Positions 1 through 11,429 are shown, counted from the stretch's first letter. The stretch: DNA of 64,000 bases from Thuidium tamariscinum (GCA_947034885.2 OX344749.2:5409501-5473500); one strand, 5' to 3'. Numbers and translations: made by a program. The notes: generated by a model not told the origin, from the letters alone.

Positions 1-502
1 CATTCCATCTTCTCACGAAACTCCTTTGCTTCATCATCTAGTGGTTGCCCTGCCACTTGTGGTCGAAGATTAGTCATCAATCTCTTGGTATTAAAAATTA
101 TAGACTGAACAGTGTCGGTAAGCCAACGTTGAAGGCTTGAATTGTATGTCAAATCCACGTCTTTGAAATCATCAGATTCATAACACTTGCTTAAAATCCT
201 AGCCTCCAAATCATCCACCAATTTTAGAGCACCTGTCGAGGGATCTCTGAAATAGCTTGCCTCCAGAAATTGCACACTTTTTCTTGCATACCATTGTAAG
301 GACACCTCATATGCAAACTTTGTATAACTTGGAGGTGGGTACGTCGGGTCCTTCTCATTAGCTGTCCTAGGCTTCTTTGGCTTGGTTTCGGTTGCACTCC
401 CAGTTGTCACGCCTGTAGCTATAGGGACTTCAAAATGCTTAGGATCATCTAGATCCCAAATTGACCTCCGCCTCGTGCTAGTGCCTTCATGTGGATTGGA
501 CA
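1..502 (-). CDS. Array-headed gene, locus 1: 5' part of an unrecognised protein, runs off the window
   Basis: The frame opens with ATG at 502 and stays open for about 167 codons to the window edge, so the gene is partial. I do not recognise the protein. The N-terminus is charged (STRRRSIWDLDDPKHFEV), followed by a Pro/Lys/Thr stretch and then a predicted helical region (for example KFAYEVSLQWYARKSVQFLE). No membrane segment or catalytic motif is visible. It is not visibly similar to the proteins at 7070-8560 and 15375-12892, but it has the same upstream layout: a GC-rich array (633-905) and a conserved block (594-624). The start is chosen as the first ATG after that block. Codon use and the lack of stops support a real coding exon, but the function is unknown. 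Confidence 0.55.
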
Positions 503-593
503 TGGTGCTCCTTCAAAGAAATAACACCAACTTCTAATTTCGTAGGAGAAAAATGCAAAAAGTCCGCCCCCAAGAAAATAAACCTGGACCAAC

Positions 594-624
594 GGGCACG
601 CATTCAGCCACTCAGAGGTGGGTG
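594..624 (-). promoter_or_regulatory. 31-bp block shared with locus 2
   Basis: Read on the minus strand, this block matches 6757-6787 at 26 of 31 positions without gaps. The shared parts are CACCCACCT, GTGGCTGA and TGCGTGCCC. In both loci it lies between the GC-rich array and the start codon (92 bp from the ATG here, 283 bp at locus 2). That placement suggests a promoter or leader element, or common descent of the two 5' regions; the role is inferred. Confidence 0.5.
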
Positions 625-632
625 AAAGACAG

Positions 633-905
633 TGCGCATGGCCAAGAGTGGCGACTGCGGGTAATGGAGAACGCTTAAGTATCGGACAGCGGGTGCGAGG
701 CGACCGCGGATCGGGAGGGGCGACTGCGGGTCAGCATGGAGGCGACTGCGGGTAGGTTTAGGGCGATCGCGTCTCTGTGGAGGGGCGACAGTGGGTAGGT
801 GGAGGGCGACCTCGGATCGGGGTTTGGGTGACCGCGGATCTGTGGAGGGGCGACCGCGGATAGGGGGGGGACCGACCGCGCCTCTTCGGGGCCGACCGCG
901 TCTGG
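633..905 (-). repeat. GC-rich degenerate tandem array 1 (core CCGCGGTCGCC)
   Basis: About 12 imperfect units with the plus-strand form GCGAC(C/T)GCGG(G/A)T, spaced roughly 23 bp, in otherwise AT-rich DNA. CpG is abundant, which is unusual in a genome whose transposons show C-to-T decay. On the minus strand the motif reads towards the gene at 502-1. Open frames through the array are low-complexity Arg/Pro/Ser-rich translations and are not called as genes. Confidence 0.8.
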
Positions 906-1091
906 GCTTCACTAGGTCATAGAAAAAAAGAGTTAGGAATTGTCAAATAGATTAGAAACTAATCTTTTGTTTTCTTTTGCATTATAAAATTTTATTTAAA
1001 AATTTTATTTGAAAAAACCAAAATACTTTAGAATCACAAATCTTTTTAAATAGGATATTTTAGTTTAAGAAATGAATTTTTTATTTTTCAG

Positions 1092-1651
1092 ACTTCGGCA
1101 ATGCAAGTTTAGGTGGTTTCGGTAGTTTACGCAACGGAAGTAAGGATCCACAAGAAGATGAAACGTTGGAGTCCATGTTTGGTCTACATTCGGTGAAGTC
1201 ATCGGATCGATCTCTTTTTTTGGGCGCAAATGAGATCATCATTCCAAACGGATCAAAAGCAAGACAACCAGCAATGAAAGAGTCCAAGAAAGCTAGAAAT
1301 AAAAGAATACTGGAGGCCTTTGCAAGATCACCATCAAAGCGGCAAAGTCTAGGTCGAACCCCCCTTGATGTATGTGAACCTTTCTCACAAAGCAAAGTGA
1401 AACCGGTTAATGGTCTTGAACAAGGGATTGGGAAGTCTACACTAGGAGGTAGAGACATGGTGAAAGAGAAAAAAAAGGGTAGACGCAAGAGATCGCTTGC
1501 ATCAAAGCAAATATCCGGAAGAAAAGAGCGAGCTCTACAGTCTTCATCTGATAGTATGGACAGCACAAGTAATGAAGAAGACTCGGAATGGGATTCAAGA
1601 GGTCATAGTAGTGGAGTTGAGGTGAGAGGAGACGTTGATTACAAGCCTTAG
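1092..1651 (+). CDS. Putative 3' exon, unrecognised Lys/Arg/Ser-rich protein
   Basis: A convincing intron acceptor (poly-T then TTTTTCAG) ends at 1091 and is followed by an open frame to the stop at 1649-1651. The frame includes codons before the first ATG at 1166, for example FGNASLGGFGSLRNGS. The protein is basic and Ser-rich, with a nuclear-localisation-like stretch (KEKKKGRRKRSLASK) and an acidic tail (SNEEDSEWDS). No domain is recognised. Upstream exons are not identified: the array at 633-905 and the minus-strand gene at 502-1 lie in between, so this may be the last exon of a gene crossing the array, or a captured gene fragment. Confidence 0.4.
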
Positions 1652-1772
1652 AAATTAAAGGAATGTAGACTTAGGTGTTTAGATATTCATGGTACATGGA
1701 GCTTGTAATGGAAATGGTTTGTTTGAACCTTTGAAAGTAATACAAGTTTTCATGCGCATGTTGGAAACGTCA

Positions 1773-2429
1773 CTATGATTTATTGATTTTTGATTTCTTG
1801 GTTTCATGGCCAGTGTATTTGACTGTCTCCCCATGGTCATCATCATCTCGGTAACCACCTGAGATCACCACGCTGCAAGCCACCTTCTCCCCTAGATCTT
1901 CAACCCATGCAATCCCTCCTTGCACTTGCTAGTACAACCCAACGGCAAACATTTCGGACCAAAATTCAAATTGATCACCGACTACAATTCCGGGAACGTG
2001 ACCAAACTTTTGAAACTCATTAGATTTTCCTTCTTCATTCATCTGCTTCATTGCCTGCAAGTCAGGTTGATTACCAAGCAACTGACCCCTCGTCTTGAGT
2101 TTTTGATAATGTTGTAAGATCCGGGAGTACAGAGTACGCCGTTGCAAAAATTGATCCCTGACACTGACTTGGTCAAAATCTCTTGGTAGTTCTCCATCTA
2201 CCTCATAAGCTCCCGCTCCATTAGGGTCTGAAGTTGCCTCTCCCTTAAGAGTTCCCGTTGGTTGTGGCCTTGTGGGGTTCTTCGTGACTTTCCTCGGCAA
2301 TCTCACACAACCCTCGGGAAAATCTCGCGTGGCAATAGGACCGTCGCCATCTATATGGAACAAGGCTAGACGGACTGAAGCAATGGATTGAACTAGCTTT
2401 TCTGGCTTTTTATTTTTTTGACTTCGAAA
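1773..2429 (-). pseudogene. SUVH-type SRA-domain fragment (histone methyltransferase-like), broken
   Basis: The translation contains GHVPGIVVGDQFEFWSEM and then VGLY, which match the start of the SRA (SET- and RING-associated) domain of plant SUVH proteins. It is preceded by the typical helical lead-in ending in QPDLQAMKQM. An in-frame TAG near 1930 interrupts the domain; beyond it the same frame continues with QVQGGI, VVISGGYRDDDDHGE and KYTG, the conserved later SRA motifs. SRA domains bind methylated cytosine, and SUVH proteins couple it to H3K9 methylation. No pre-SET or SET domain follows, and the 5' end is cut at the MITE that begins at 2430. The apparent first residues (MSPKIRHLKHEF) come from the MITE. 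This is a truncated, inactivated copy or a captured fragment. Confidence 0.75.
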
Positions 2430-2625
2430 CACTATAAGAAACTCATGTTTTAGGTGACGGATTTTAGGTGACATCTAATGTAATAACTCATGTTTTTATG
2501 TCAACAATGATGTCCGCCATAACATCAAGATGTTATGGTGGACATCATTGTTGACATAAAAACATGAGTTATTACATTGGATGTCACCTAAAATCCGTCA
2601 CCTAAAACATGAGTTTCTTATAGTG
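2430..2625. mobile_element. CACTA-type palindromic MITE
   Basis: 196 bp folding into one long hairpin: ends CACTATAAGAAACTCATG and its complement, arms with only two mismatches that I can find, and a loop of about 2 nt near 2530. It is flanked by AAA on both sides (2427-2429, 2626-2628), the 3-bp target duplication expected of CACTA/EnSpm elements. Near-identical arms suggest a recent insertion or recent copying. Confidence 0.8.
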
Positions 2626-4844
2626 AAAACAAAAAATCATCAATTTTTTTTTTCTTGAGTAGTAGGGAAATGAAACATAATGTTTAAAAAGGGTTTTGAC
2701 AATTGGTGGTATAATCATAGACTTTTATATTTTATCCTAACAAGGCGAATCTTTAAATCCTAAATGTCTAAAGGGTCCTTTTTCCAAAACTACCTCCAAA
2801 TTGCCATATTAAAATTGAAATTATATTAAATTTTTTGCAGAATCAATTGAGAAATCCTACCATCATCATTACTAAATTAGTCTACTAGTCTTTCCAATAT
2901 TTTTAGATTTTGACAATGTAAATTTTGAGATACCATAAATAAAAGATTAGAAGTTCTTTTTTTCTGTAGACAGAAAGATTTTTGAGACCATATCTCAAAC
3001 TTTCACAGAAGATGAATTTCTCAATTTTTGCCAAGTGCAATTATAAATAATTTATAATATATGCGTGAATTTTGATAAGGATGGGATCAATGAAAGAGTG
3101 ATTTCAAAGCCTTGCAATTTAGTGACGTATATTGGAAAAACATAATTTTCACTTGGCTATGCCCATTCACTATATACTTCAACTAATCACTATTGGCCTC
3201 TTGCTGCTTACTAATCAAGGATATTGTTTTTTATAAAGTGGTTATTGATTGGCTAATTTTCTCTCTCTAATTTTGCATTGAGCATTTTTGCAATTGCTTG
3301 GTTTTGAAAAGTCATCCAAGGTTTATATTTTTGTCTAAATCAAGACCTTTTGTTTAGCTATGAAAAGACAACTTCATATAATACATCAAATGAACATAAA
3401 ATTGCCTATTTATTTAGATCTAAATAGACCATACATTTGGACAATTCCGATAAATTGGTTGATTGCCTTAATGGGATCACTCTTTTTCATTTAAGGTATA
3501 GACCTAAGTTAAGATGTCTTGTGATGTGAGGCTTTTAACTTTAATTATTGTATTTAAGATGACTTTATTTCTTTTTAAAAGCTATGAAGAGCGTCTATTC
3601 AAATTCCTATGGCTTTTTATAAATCCATCCACATTTTAAAAATAAGGCTATCTTATATATGAAATTTAAGTCTCTAATTTGTTCTCAATGTATTCATGCC
3701 ATTCTTCAAAAAAAATTCCTTTCTTCTACTATGTACACATATAGGGGATATACAAAGAAATAGAATGCCATTTTCATTATTATACAATTACTTATGATAG
3801 AAATATAAATTCGGGTACAAATATGGCATATTATACTACATGGATATGTATATAGACTTTGGCATATCTCCCATATCAAATGCCAAATGCCATACCATGC
3901 ACTTGAAAATTCAAATAGGGGTGTAGGGAGGGTGAGTGATCAAATGAATTTAACTTATTTTTTGGAGCTTACTGAAGAGGTCATGGTTGGGAGGTTGGGC
4001 TTTAATCAATTTATTTATTTATTTCTTAGTAATACCTTTAGATAGATAGGAACCTCTCCTCACTACAACCTAATTAATATTAAAAATGATATGTAGCATT
4101 TGATGGGCCATATAGAAGCCCTGCATATGATATAATTTTAAAAAAACTAAACAGACCCTTTCTTTTTTATCACTTAGTTTTAAAATAAATCATAGTAAAT
4201 TTTCTAAGTTCAATGGGCATTTTAGGATAAATGAACAAATACTATCATGACTATTTGATCAAACTTCAATATTCTTCACATTGTTTAGTGAATTATTGCA
4301 ATTACAATTGTATCAAGTATTATACACATATTTTTTCAAAATTATTTTTTTTCTCATAAGGATTTTCGAATTTTTTGTGAATTTTTTTCAAATAAAAAAG
4401 AAACTCTGAGAATGTGATAATTCCTTATATGCATATATTATGGGATGAATTTTTATGTTATTCTATGATAAAAAATTCAATAGACCATACTAAATACTAA
4501 TAGATCCAAAGTTCAAATGGTGATTAAATACTCAATGATGTAAATTTCCTAAATTATTGAAATTAGGATAAACTTTCAAATTGGAATAAAAAATAAATTT
4601 TCTTAATTTCTTCAAATTGGATTGAATAGGATGTTGCTATTTTTCTTTGGGAGTTTGGTGTTATTTTATTCTAGGACTTCATTTTTCTATTCCAAATTTG
4701 AATGCAATTTTTGGTTGGTCAAACAATTAATAAAGTTTTGCATTTCTAATTTAAAAATATGTACCCTAATACCACAAAATGTAATCCTTGAATATAAGAA
4801 CTTCAATAAGTATGCTTGAGAAGTACAACGACTTCCATCCAAGC
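2626..4844. other. AT-rich DNA without recognisable genes
   Basis: No supported coding region. Short frames (such as one at 4622-4819) have A/T-driven composition and no domain. Old unclassified repeats are likely. Confidence 0.5.
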
Positions 4845-4848
4845 TTAA

Positions 4849-5889
4849 CCCCTCAATGACTAAAGCTTGTTTCGAACTTCTTAGAATTTGCTCTAAATTG
4901 GAACAAGATACAACATTCTTCATAATTTGAATAAATTTTCTTTTAACACCTAAAGCCTTCAACTGCGTTTTTTTCGCAAAATAGCAATTTCGGGTACCTC
5001 ACTATGAATGGAGTTTGTTTGTTTTTCTTCAAAATTTTCACAAAACATGTGTCCGAGCAGTAGCTTCAAGGCCCAACAATTTTTATAACTTTAGACCACA
5101 CAGTTAAAGAGTTATGGCATGATATGTTTTTTTGCTTGAAATGCGGGCAGCCAAGGCAGCAAAAAAAACTTCTTGAAAATTAATTTTATCTAAAATAAAA
5201 TTTTTGAATATGGTGTACTATGTTTTTTCCTATGTAGAAAGCTTTGATTCGATCCATTTTGATAAATGAGTCAAAAGTAATGAGGAATTTTAGTTTTGGC
5301 TAGTTTGTGGGTAAATATAAAATCTTTACTCTACAAAGAAGTTGAAGTTTTGTATTTAATTCAATTTTTAATATTTTTGGAAAAAAACTAAAACATTGGG
5401 TGAAGATTGTTTATTACAATATTTCAACAATTGGGATTGACATTTTTAATTTTTGAAATAAATAGTTCACAATTTAATATTTTCAAGCATTTCCTACTTC
5501 TTTCTACTAACTATTTTTTTCATATGTGTTATACAATTCCAAATGATTTGAATTTTTTTTAACATATAGCCAACTTGAATTTTAAAATGAATTCACAGAG
5601 TGACCATCATTTTGAGTATTTTTTCATACAAATGTTACCTTGTGCAGAGCATAATCCCTGTTTTTTTGCAGGGTTAAAAAAAAGATTTTTGCTACTTCAA
5701 AGGTTAATGTCTTGCAGTCTACATGGTGGAAATTTCTGAATGTTTTTGCGTATCTTTTCCAACCACCTAACTACAAGAGCCCACGGTGGAATATGTCAAA
5801 AACCTTTTTTTTCAAAAAAATTGCACTCGTATTAGAAATTACAGTTCTAGAGTGATTTTGGTGGAAGCATAGTCAAAAACCTTTAGGGG
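4849..5889 (+). mobile_element. Interspersed repeat K, copy 1 (possible TTAA-flanked element)
   Basis: This segment recurs, diverged, at about 11430-12480 (same strand) and 24060-24477 (inverted). The long shared parts include GTGTCC..AGTAGCTTCAAGGC and GGGTGAAGATTGTTTA. The ends are TTAA-CCCCT (4845) and AGGGG-TTAA (5893), resembling piggyBac-type elements with a TTAA target duplication, but the terminal inverted repeat is short and the assignment is tentative. There is no coding capacity. Confidence 0.4.
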
Positions 5890-5893
5890 TTAA

Positions 5894-6447
5894 TTGAAAC
5901 TTTAGAAATTTGAAGTAGACATGTTAAAGATCACATAGAAAAAGAAAACACAAGTATATCACTTATGGATTGAAAGATTGTAATGTTTGATCATGAGGGT
6001 GTAGAAACTATGAAAATCTTTGAGCTTTCTTTTTGCATGTCAAATCTAAAAAGGTGGTCACCAAAAAAGTACTAGGTGTAGGGGCCTAACAAGCATAATC
6101 ACAATCAATTTATGGCTTCTCAAAATGTACTCTATAATTTTTTTAAATGAATTTCTTGTGTGAGTTTTTCACTAAGATCTAGTGTATTTCTAGGAGTCTT
6201 TAATACTATGGAAAGTCAAGATTGCAATGGATACCCTTGAACTAATTTTTGAATAGAAAAATCATAATCATTCATTTTCAAAATTGGATTATTGATGGTA
6301 AAACTAGACTTCGAAAAAAGCCTTCCAAAAACATAAACCACTGAAAATGAACTTTTGGTAAGGTTTTCATGAACTTCAAAGTGTCTTTGACACCACATTA
6401 GGGTGCCTTGGGCATTTAGGGGTATGATAAAAGTAAGAAAGCCACGA
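5894..6447. other. AT-rich spacer
   Basis: No gene seen. The last 60 bp before 6448 grade into the GC-rich array of locus 2. Confidence 0.45.
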
Positions 6448-6752
6448 AGGCTAGAGCCGCGGTCGCCAGTCTTTTGGGACCCGAAGTCGCCCTCTCTTCC
6501 AGGACCTGCGGTCGCTACTTCTTTTGGACCCGCAGTCGCCCTCCCTTGCAGGACCCGCGGTCGCCACTGCCGAGCTCGCCTGCTCTTCCAGGACCCGCGG
6601 TCGCCAGTCCCGCGGTCGCCCCTCGTGGTTGTACCCGCGGTCGCCTCTCAGGTGGACCCACACTCGCCCCTATCCACACGCGCCCCTAAGCGACTGCGGG
6701 TATATACCGCAGTCGCCTTACCCGCAGTCGCCACTCCTTCTCAGCGCATTGA
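6448..6752 (+). repeat. GC-rich degenerate tandem array 2
   Basis: About 12 units of CCCGC(G/A)GTCGCC with spacers such as CTCTTCCAGGAC, average spacing about 24 bp. One unit near 6691-6717 is inverted and forms a palindrome around TATATA. Orientation relative to the downstream gene (7070-8560) is the same as in array 1 relative to its gene. Confidence 0.8.
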
Positions 6753-6756
6753 GAAT

Positions 6757-6787
6757 CACCCACCTAGACGTGGCTGATTGCGTGCCC
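6757..6787 (+). promoter_or_regulatory. 31-bp block shared with locus 1
   Basis: Ungapped match to 594-624 (minus strand). It contains ACGTGGC, which fits a plant G-box/ABRE-like core, but that core is not conserved in the locus 1 copy, so its relevance is uncertain. Confidence 0.45.
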
Positions 6788-7069
6788 ATGAGTTAGGAGT
6801 TTTGGTTCGTTTTGAACTTTTGGTCTTCCGTATTGCTCCGTTCGCCCACACTACATCACCAGTACTATAGAAGATTGATTTTTTGTAAATGTAAACATTT
6901 TTGTAAATGTGAATAGTTTAAGGTACATCTTTTGTAATGGAAAGACTTCTGTAAATGTGAAGTACAACGATTCTAGGATTTTACACTTTTATAGTACTAG
7001 CTTAGTCTTACACTCTTAGAAGTTTAGAGAAAGTACATAGTTCAGCATTCTACGTACAGATTGATCATT

Positions 7070-8560
7070 ATGGATGCCCAGCCTCCACCTGCCCCAAGTA
7101 AACTAGCACTTGCATTGAAGAAGAAGGCGGTTCGTGACAAGAGTCGTAAGAGGGGTGGAAAAAGTCGCAAGAAGCGTGTGCCTTTGCTTTTGCATCCAAA
7201 GATAAAGGCTTTTTTAGGCTGGAGAGCAGAACCTAAGCCTTGGAGTTACAAAACGGTAAACAAATACGTGGATTGGTGCCACATTGATAAGTTGTTTCCG
7301 CTATGGCGTCACAAGATACACTTGGCGCAAAACAAGGCAAATCTTGGATCTTGCACCAACGAGGCTTTCAAGCAAAGATGTCTAGCTGTATGGATGAGGT
7401 TGTATGATGAGCCTAAGCCTTATCGAAATGACAATTTCGCTTTGTATCTTGTCCAAATGGTATATGCTGAATGCATACTCAAGAAGAACGTGGACTGGAG
7501 TACTTTGAAGGGGCACCCCATCGGAGATCGTCCTGAAGAAACATCGATTGTGAATGAAGTTGCATTAGAAGATGTCAAGAACACACTAATGCCTGTGAAA
7601 TTGGAAAGGCTGGCCGTTTCTAATGCCGAAATTGCGTGGTCGCCAAATTCTAGCTCAGATGAGCATATCCACGAATATGATGGATATGATTTCCAAAGCG
7701 ACACTGAAGATGATGTTATGGAAGAAAGAAAGGTGGCCTTGGAAGTGGAAATTGCCAACAAGGGAAAAGAGAAGGTTGAAGAATTTGTAGTTGGTGAAAA
7801 TATCCACAATGAAGGCACACAACGTACACAGGCAGTACAACCTATGGAAGTAGACCACAATGTTTTGGTGGGTCACTGCGGTGGAAGTGGAAGCGACTTT
7901 GAAGACGATGTAGATGTATTGTTCGCTAAAATACAAAGTGCAATTTCTGCTTTGCAAGAAACAAAGGGAGAAATTGAAGCTCTCCAAAAAATACGAAACT
8001 ATCGTTTATCAACTTCATCAGATGCAGCTGCGGTACATGGGTTGAGAGAAGAGTTGAAGATATTACAAAACGGCATCTCGGAAAACGACTCGCGCTTTGC
8101 TACTTTGAAGAGAAGCAGAGATAATTACTGGAAAAAGAAAGCAGAGGGTCGTTTGTATCCAATGGATGAGTGTGTTGTTCTTCAACAGAAAATGAAGATT
8201 TTGGAACGTGAACGTGGGCAGGTGCAGAATGAAAGGAGAGGGGTCAATTTGCAAGTAGATGCAAAAGAAAGAGAGTACTACAATGCTGCAATACAATGTG
8301 CCTCGACATTAGATGTCTCAGCTATAGCTCCTGAATATGGCAACACACCAGAAGAGTTATCAACACTTCTAAAGCTTGTTAAACTGCACGAACAGAAAAC
8401 TCTTGTCTTACAACAAGAGTCGTCAAAATTGCAGTCAGAAATCCGTTTTGAGAGTGCATGGCGGCATTGGAACCTACGTACTACAATTAAAGGCGCTAAA
8501 CGTGTAGATATACAGAAGATGGGGCCAGAACCCAAAGAGAGTGATTTTTTTGAGCAATAG
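7070..8560 (+). CDS. Array-headed gene, locus 2: unrecognised coiled-coil protein with WCHIDKLFP block
   Basis: Intact single-exon frame of 496 residues from the ATG at 7070; a TTG nine bases upstream is in frame but not a plausible start. Residues 15-45 are very basic (KKKAVRDKSRKRGGKSRKKR), suggesting a nuclear or nucleic-acid-binding tail. Residues about 48-150 form a block shared with the gene at 15375-12892 (for example WCHIDKLFPLWRH, then NKANL, QRC and LKKNVDWSTLK). Residues about 195-265 are acidic (DGYDFQSDTEDDV). The C-terminal half is heptad-rich and probably coiled coil. There is no transposase, RT or ATPase motif. The family is unknown to me; single-exon structure and a repeat-headed 5' region shared with other loci point to a mobile-element or recently amplified gene family. 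Confidence 0.7.
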   Translation: MDAQPPPAPSKLALALKKKAVRDKSRKRGGKSRKKRVPLLLHPKIKAFLGWRAEPKPWSYKTVNKYVDWCHIDKLFPLWRHKIHLAQNKANLGSCTNEAFKQRCLAVWMRLYDEPKPYRNDNFALYLVQMVYAECILKKNVDWSTLKGHPIGDRPEETSIVNEVALEDVKNTLMPVKLERLAVSNAEIAWSPNSSSDEHIHEYDGYDFQSDTEDDVMEERKVALEVEIANKGKEKVEEFVVGENIHNEGTQRTQAVQPMEVDHNVLVGHCGGSGSDFEDDVDVLFAKIQSAISALQETKGEIEALQKIRNYRLSTSSDAAAVHGLREELKILQNGISENDSRFATLKRSRDNYWKKKAEGRLYPMDECVVLQQKMKILERERGQVQNERRGVNLQVDAKEREYYNAAIQCASTLDVSAIAPEYGNTPEELSTLLKLVKLHEQKTLVLQQESSKLQSEIRFESAWRHWNLRTTIKGAKRVDIQKMGPEPKESDFFEQ

Positions 8561-9214
8561 AGGAAGCACCTATTAAACTACTAAAAAAACCCTTCTTGGC
8601 GGTTTTTGGTTGTAGCCTTGTAGGCCTACTTTTTGAGATGTCACTTCCTTCAAATGAATAGAAAATATTAAGTTTTGTCATTTCAATGTGCATGAGTCTT
8701 TTATAAAGATGTGGAAAAATTGTTGAATACCAAGGTTGTGCGCTATTTCCAACTTCAAAGAATGGATGATTTCAATTTCCTATAATAGTTAGAAATTTGA
8801 AACAAAATGTTTATAATAAAGTGAAGATATACTTTAAATTATAAACATTGTGTAACACACTAAAGCACCCATAAGCAAACTTGAATGTTTATAATAATTA
8901 TTGTTTGACCAATGGACATCATGAATTGGAATTAAAAATTTCTACAAGAATGTTGTACCATCATATGACAGCGAAAGTGCTACTCCTTATTATTCACAAT
9001 TTCACATGTAAATTCTATTTCTATGGTACTTCACTATAAATTGCGGAAGTTAAAAGTTTGAAATTCATTTTCAAAGTGAGAGAACAAAACAAGAGTTTTA
9101 ATGGGCTCATAGAGTATAGTATTTTAAAATATGAGTAAGCACTCACAATTTAATATCATCGACTAATTTTGGTATGAGAATGGAAAGAGATGTGGGCAAA
9201 TACCTTAAACCTTT
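8561..9214. other. 3' flank of locus 2, AT-rich
   Basis: No gene seen after the stop at 8558-8560. Confidence 0.45.
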
Positions 9215-10445
9215 GAACCATTTGTTGCATCTGGTTTCTTTTTGGGGGAGTAGTGGAGTACTTTAAAATTATTAAAATAATTTTGAATTAAAAAAAAATA
9301 TGACTATTGTAAACACCTTGAAGATGAATAAAAACATGAAAGGATATTTGTTAAGGAAATCTCTAAGTAGTAGAATTTGAGAAGTACCAAACCTCATGGA
9401 AATATATGTCTCATTGTTCTAATTAGTAAAATATAGAAAATTAAATTTATAAAAAAACAACTTTTTTATAATTTTCAAAAACTTTATGGAGGTGGTTATT
9501 CATTAATATAATCACCAAAATCATTTTTCACATGTTTCCCAAAAGACATAGAAGGAGGTTCACTATATGGACTTGTACACCACTACATCACATAAAAATA
9601 ATTTATCCTAAATTCCTTCTCTATATAGCTACAAGTCTACTAGAAGACCATTTTATCCAAATTTGAGCTCAAAATCATTAAAAAAGGGACTCAATAGTAC
9701 TGAAAACCTCCAAAATGGCATTTTGGACTTTTAGTTTGGGTCTATTTTGAAATAGTGAAATATTTTTTAAAGTAATTTAAAAATTAGACAAATTGTATAA
9801 TAGTGATGAGCACATTCTCTAAAATTTTTGCGCCATTTAAAATTAACCCTTTAGGGCCTAAGGAGCCCCAAGCAACCTCTTGAATTCTTCTAGAATCAAA
9901 TTTTCATATTAAAATTTTATAATTTAATTTAAATTATTATTTTTCTACAAATAATAATTCATATCTTCTATCTAATGTGATTTTTAATTTATATTTGGGA
10001 AAAAAATGAAATTTATATGATTCTTTAAAGTTTATACCTTTGAAAAATCATAGTAATTACAAAAAAGCTCAATTTCCCATGAAATTTTTATTGAAAATAG
10101 AATTCATTATATTGAACACTATAGTAAAGTTGGCATGCTCTCTTTAGTTATATACAAATAAATTCAATAGAGAAATATGTTCCATAGTGCATTTTGAAAC
10201 TCTAAAATTTCCAACTTCAGGTTGCAATAGACAAATCATCATTGCTCCAAATTTGATGGCCAATGGCTCATTGGAAGCGGAATACCCGTGCCCTCACATC
10301 TAAGGCCAATAGAGTGTTCGAATTCCCAAAATTCAATTTAAAAGAACCAAAATTGGCATGCTAGGCCCTAAAGGGTTAAAACACAAAAGTAATCGCCAAG
10401 GGATAGATCATCACATGCCAAATGAGACAAAATAGCAAATGAATT
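9215..10445 (+). mobile_element. 4-bp-TSD TIR family, degraded copy A
   Basis: Internal sequence aligns with the better copies at 37987 and 43854: CCATTTGTTGCAT, GGAGTACTTTAAAATTA, CTCTAAGTAG and, after the nested insertion, AAAACACAAAAGT. The terminal repeats have decayed. The copy is split by the TTAA-type element at 9847-10375; removing it leaves about 0.7 kb, the family's usual length. Confidence 0.55.
9847..10375. mobile_element. TTAA-flanked TIR element nested in copy A
   Basis: The ends form a perfect 16-bp inverted repeat: TTAACCCTTTAGGGCC at 9843 and its complement at 10364-10379. Taking TTAA as the target duplication gives a 529-bp element starting CCC, as in piggyBac-type elements. 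It has no coding capacity. The interruption of copy A at this point confirms it as an insertion. Confidence 0.6.
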
Positions 10446-11429
10446 TATTGCATCCACCTTTGTTTAATTTTCTTAATCTTGTCAAATGTAGTGTTCATAA
10501 AATTCAAAATAGTTCTTATTATTTATTGAAAGTCATTCAATTTTAATATTACAAGAAATCTAAATTCATTTTACATGTTATTTTCTTAAACTAGTATTGG
10601 AAGTTGAAACTTTTGTTGGAAAATCGTATTTCGGTAATTCCTAAACTCTTCCCTTATAAGGTTCTATCATTATCTAATAAGACCTTGAGCACCCTTCCTT
10701 TCGATTATTACATTAAAACATTTTATGTCCCCCTTCAAAAAAATTTAAATATTTAAGATATGGTTTTAAATTATCTTCAAAAGGTTAAATGTGCAAAACC
10801 TTTGTTGGCCGCTTGACTAGGTGTATTGCAAAATGCAAATGACTTAATGTCAAATTTCCAATCTATTTTTATACTCAAGATACTCCCAATTTTTTTGTAG
10901 TTGACCATTTGTCCATTAATTTAAAAAAATGTTAAAACTTTAAAGAGAATTTATTAGCAATAAATATTTTTTTCTAAAAAATACAAAATCAAAAAGTTTT
11001 CTCATGAACCATGAATGTCTGAAATATTGTGATTGATAGAAGATGCAACTTGGTCCTTTAGGGATTAAAACTGATAAAATTTTCTTATGTAGATTATACT
11101 TGAACCCTAACCGTAAATTGAAAAATGAAAATCCATTATCAAGTGATTGAAGTGAGCACATTTTTTTAATATTTTAATATGATGATTTTATAACAAATTT
11201 AGAATAATTGTTACATTTTTTTGGTTTCTAAAATCAATAAATTGTTGCATAATTATGTCCAAATTCTTGTGATTCAATAATTATAATATATTAATATTTA
11301 TGTAATTATATTTGTAAAATTCTCATGGTTAAACATTTCTCCACAATAATTTATTCTTCACTTCATATGTCTTAAATTTTTTTTTAATGTACAACAATCT
11401 TTGAACAACAATTTCAGAAAATTATACGA
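10446..11429. other. AT-rich DNA without recognisable genes
   Basis: Nothing supported; short frames such as 10940-11161 have no domain and biased composition. Confidence 0.45.

Noticed and set aside
604-912. Arg/Pro/Ser-rich frames through array 1, and similar ones at 6403-6796 and 15404-16007
   Set aside because: They are translations of the GC-rich repeat; frames are open in several registers and on both strands, and the 20/21 bp spacing breaks any fixed frame.
1081-1566. 161-residue minus-strand frame overlapping the plus-strand exon
   Set aside because: Antisense shadow; the plus strand has the intron acceptor and the more protein-like composition.
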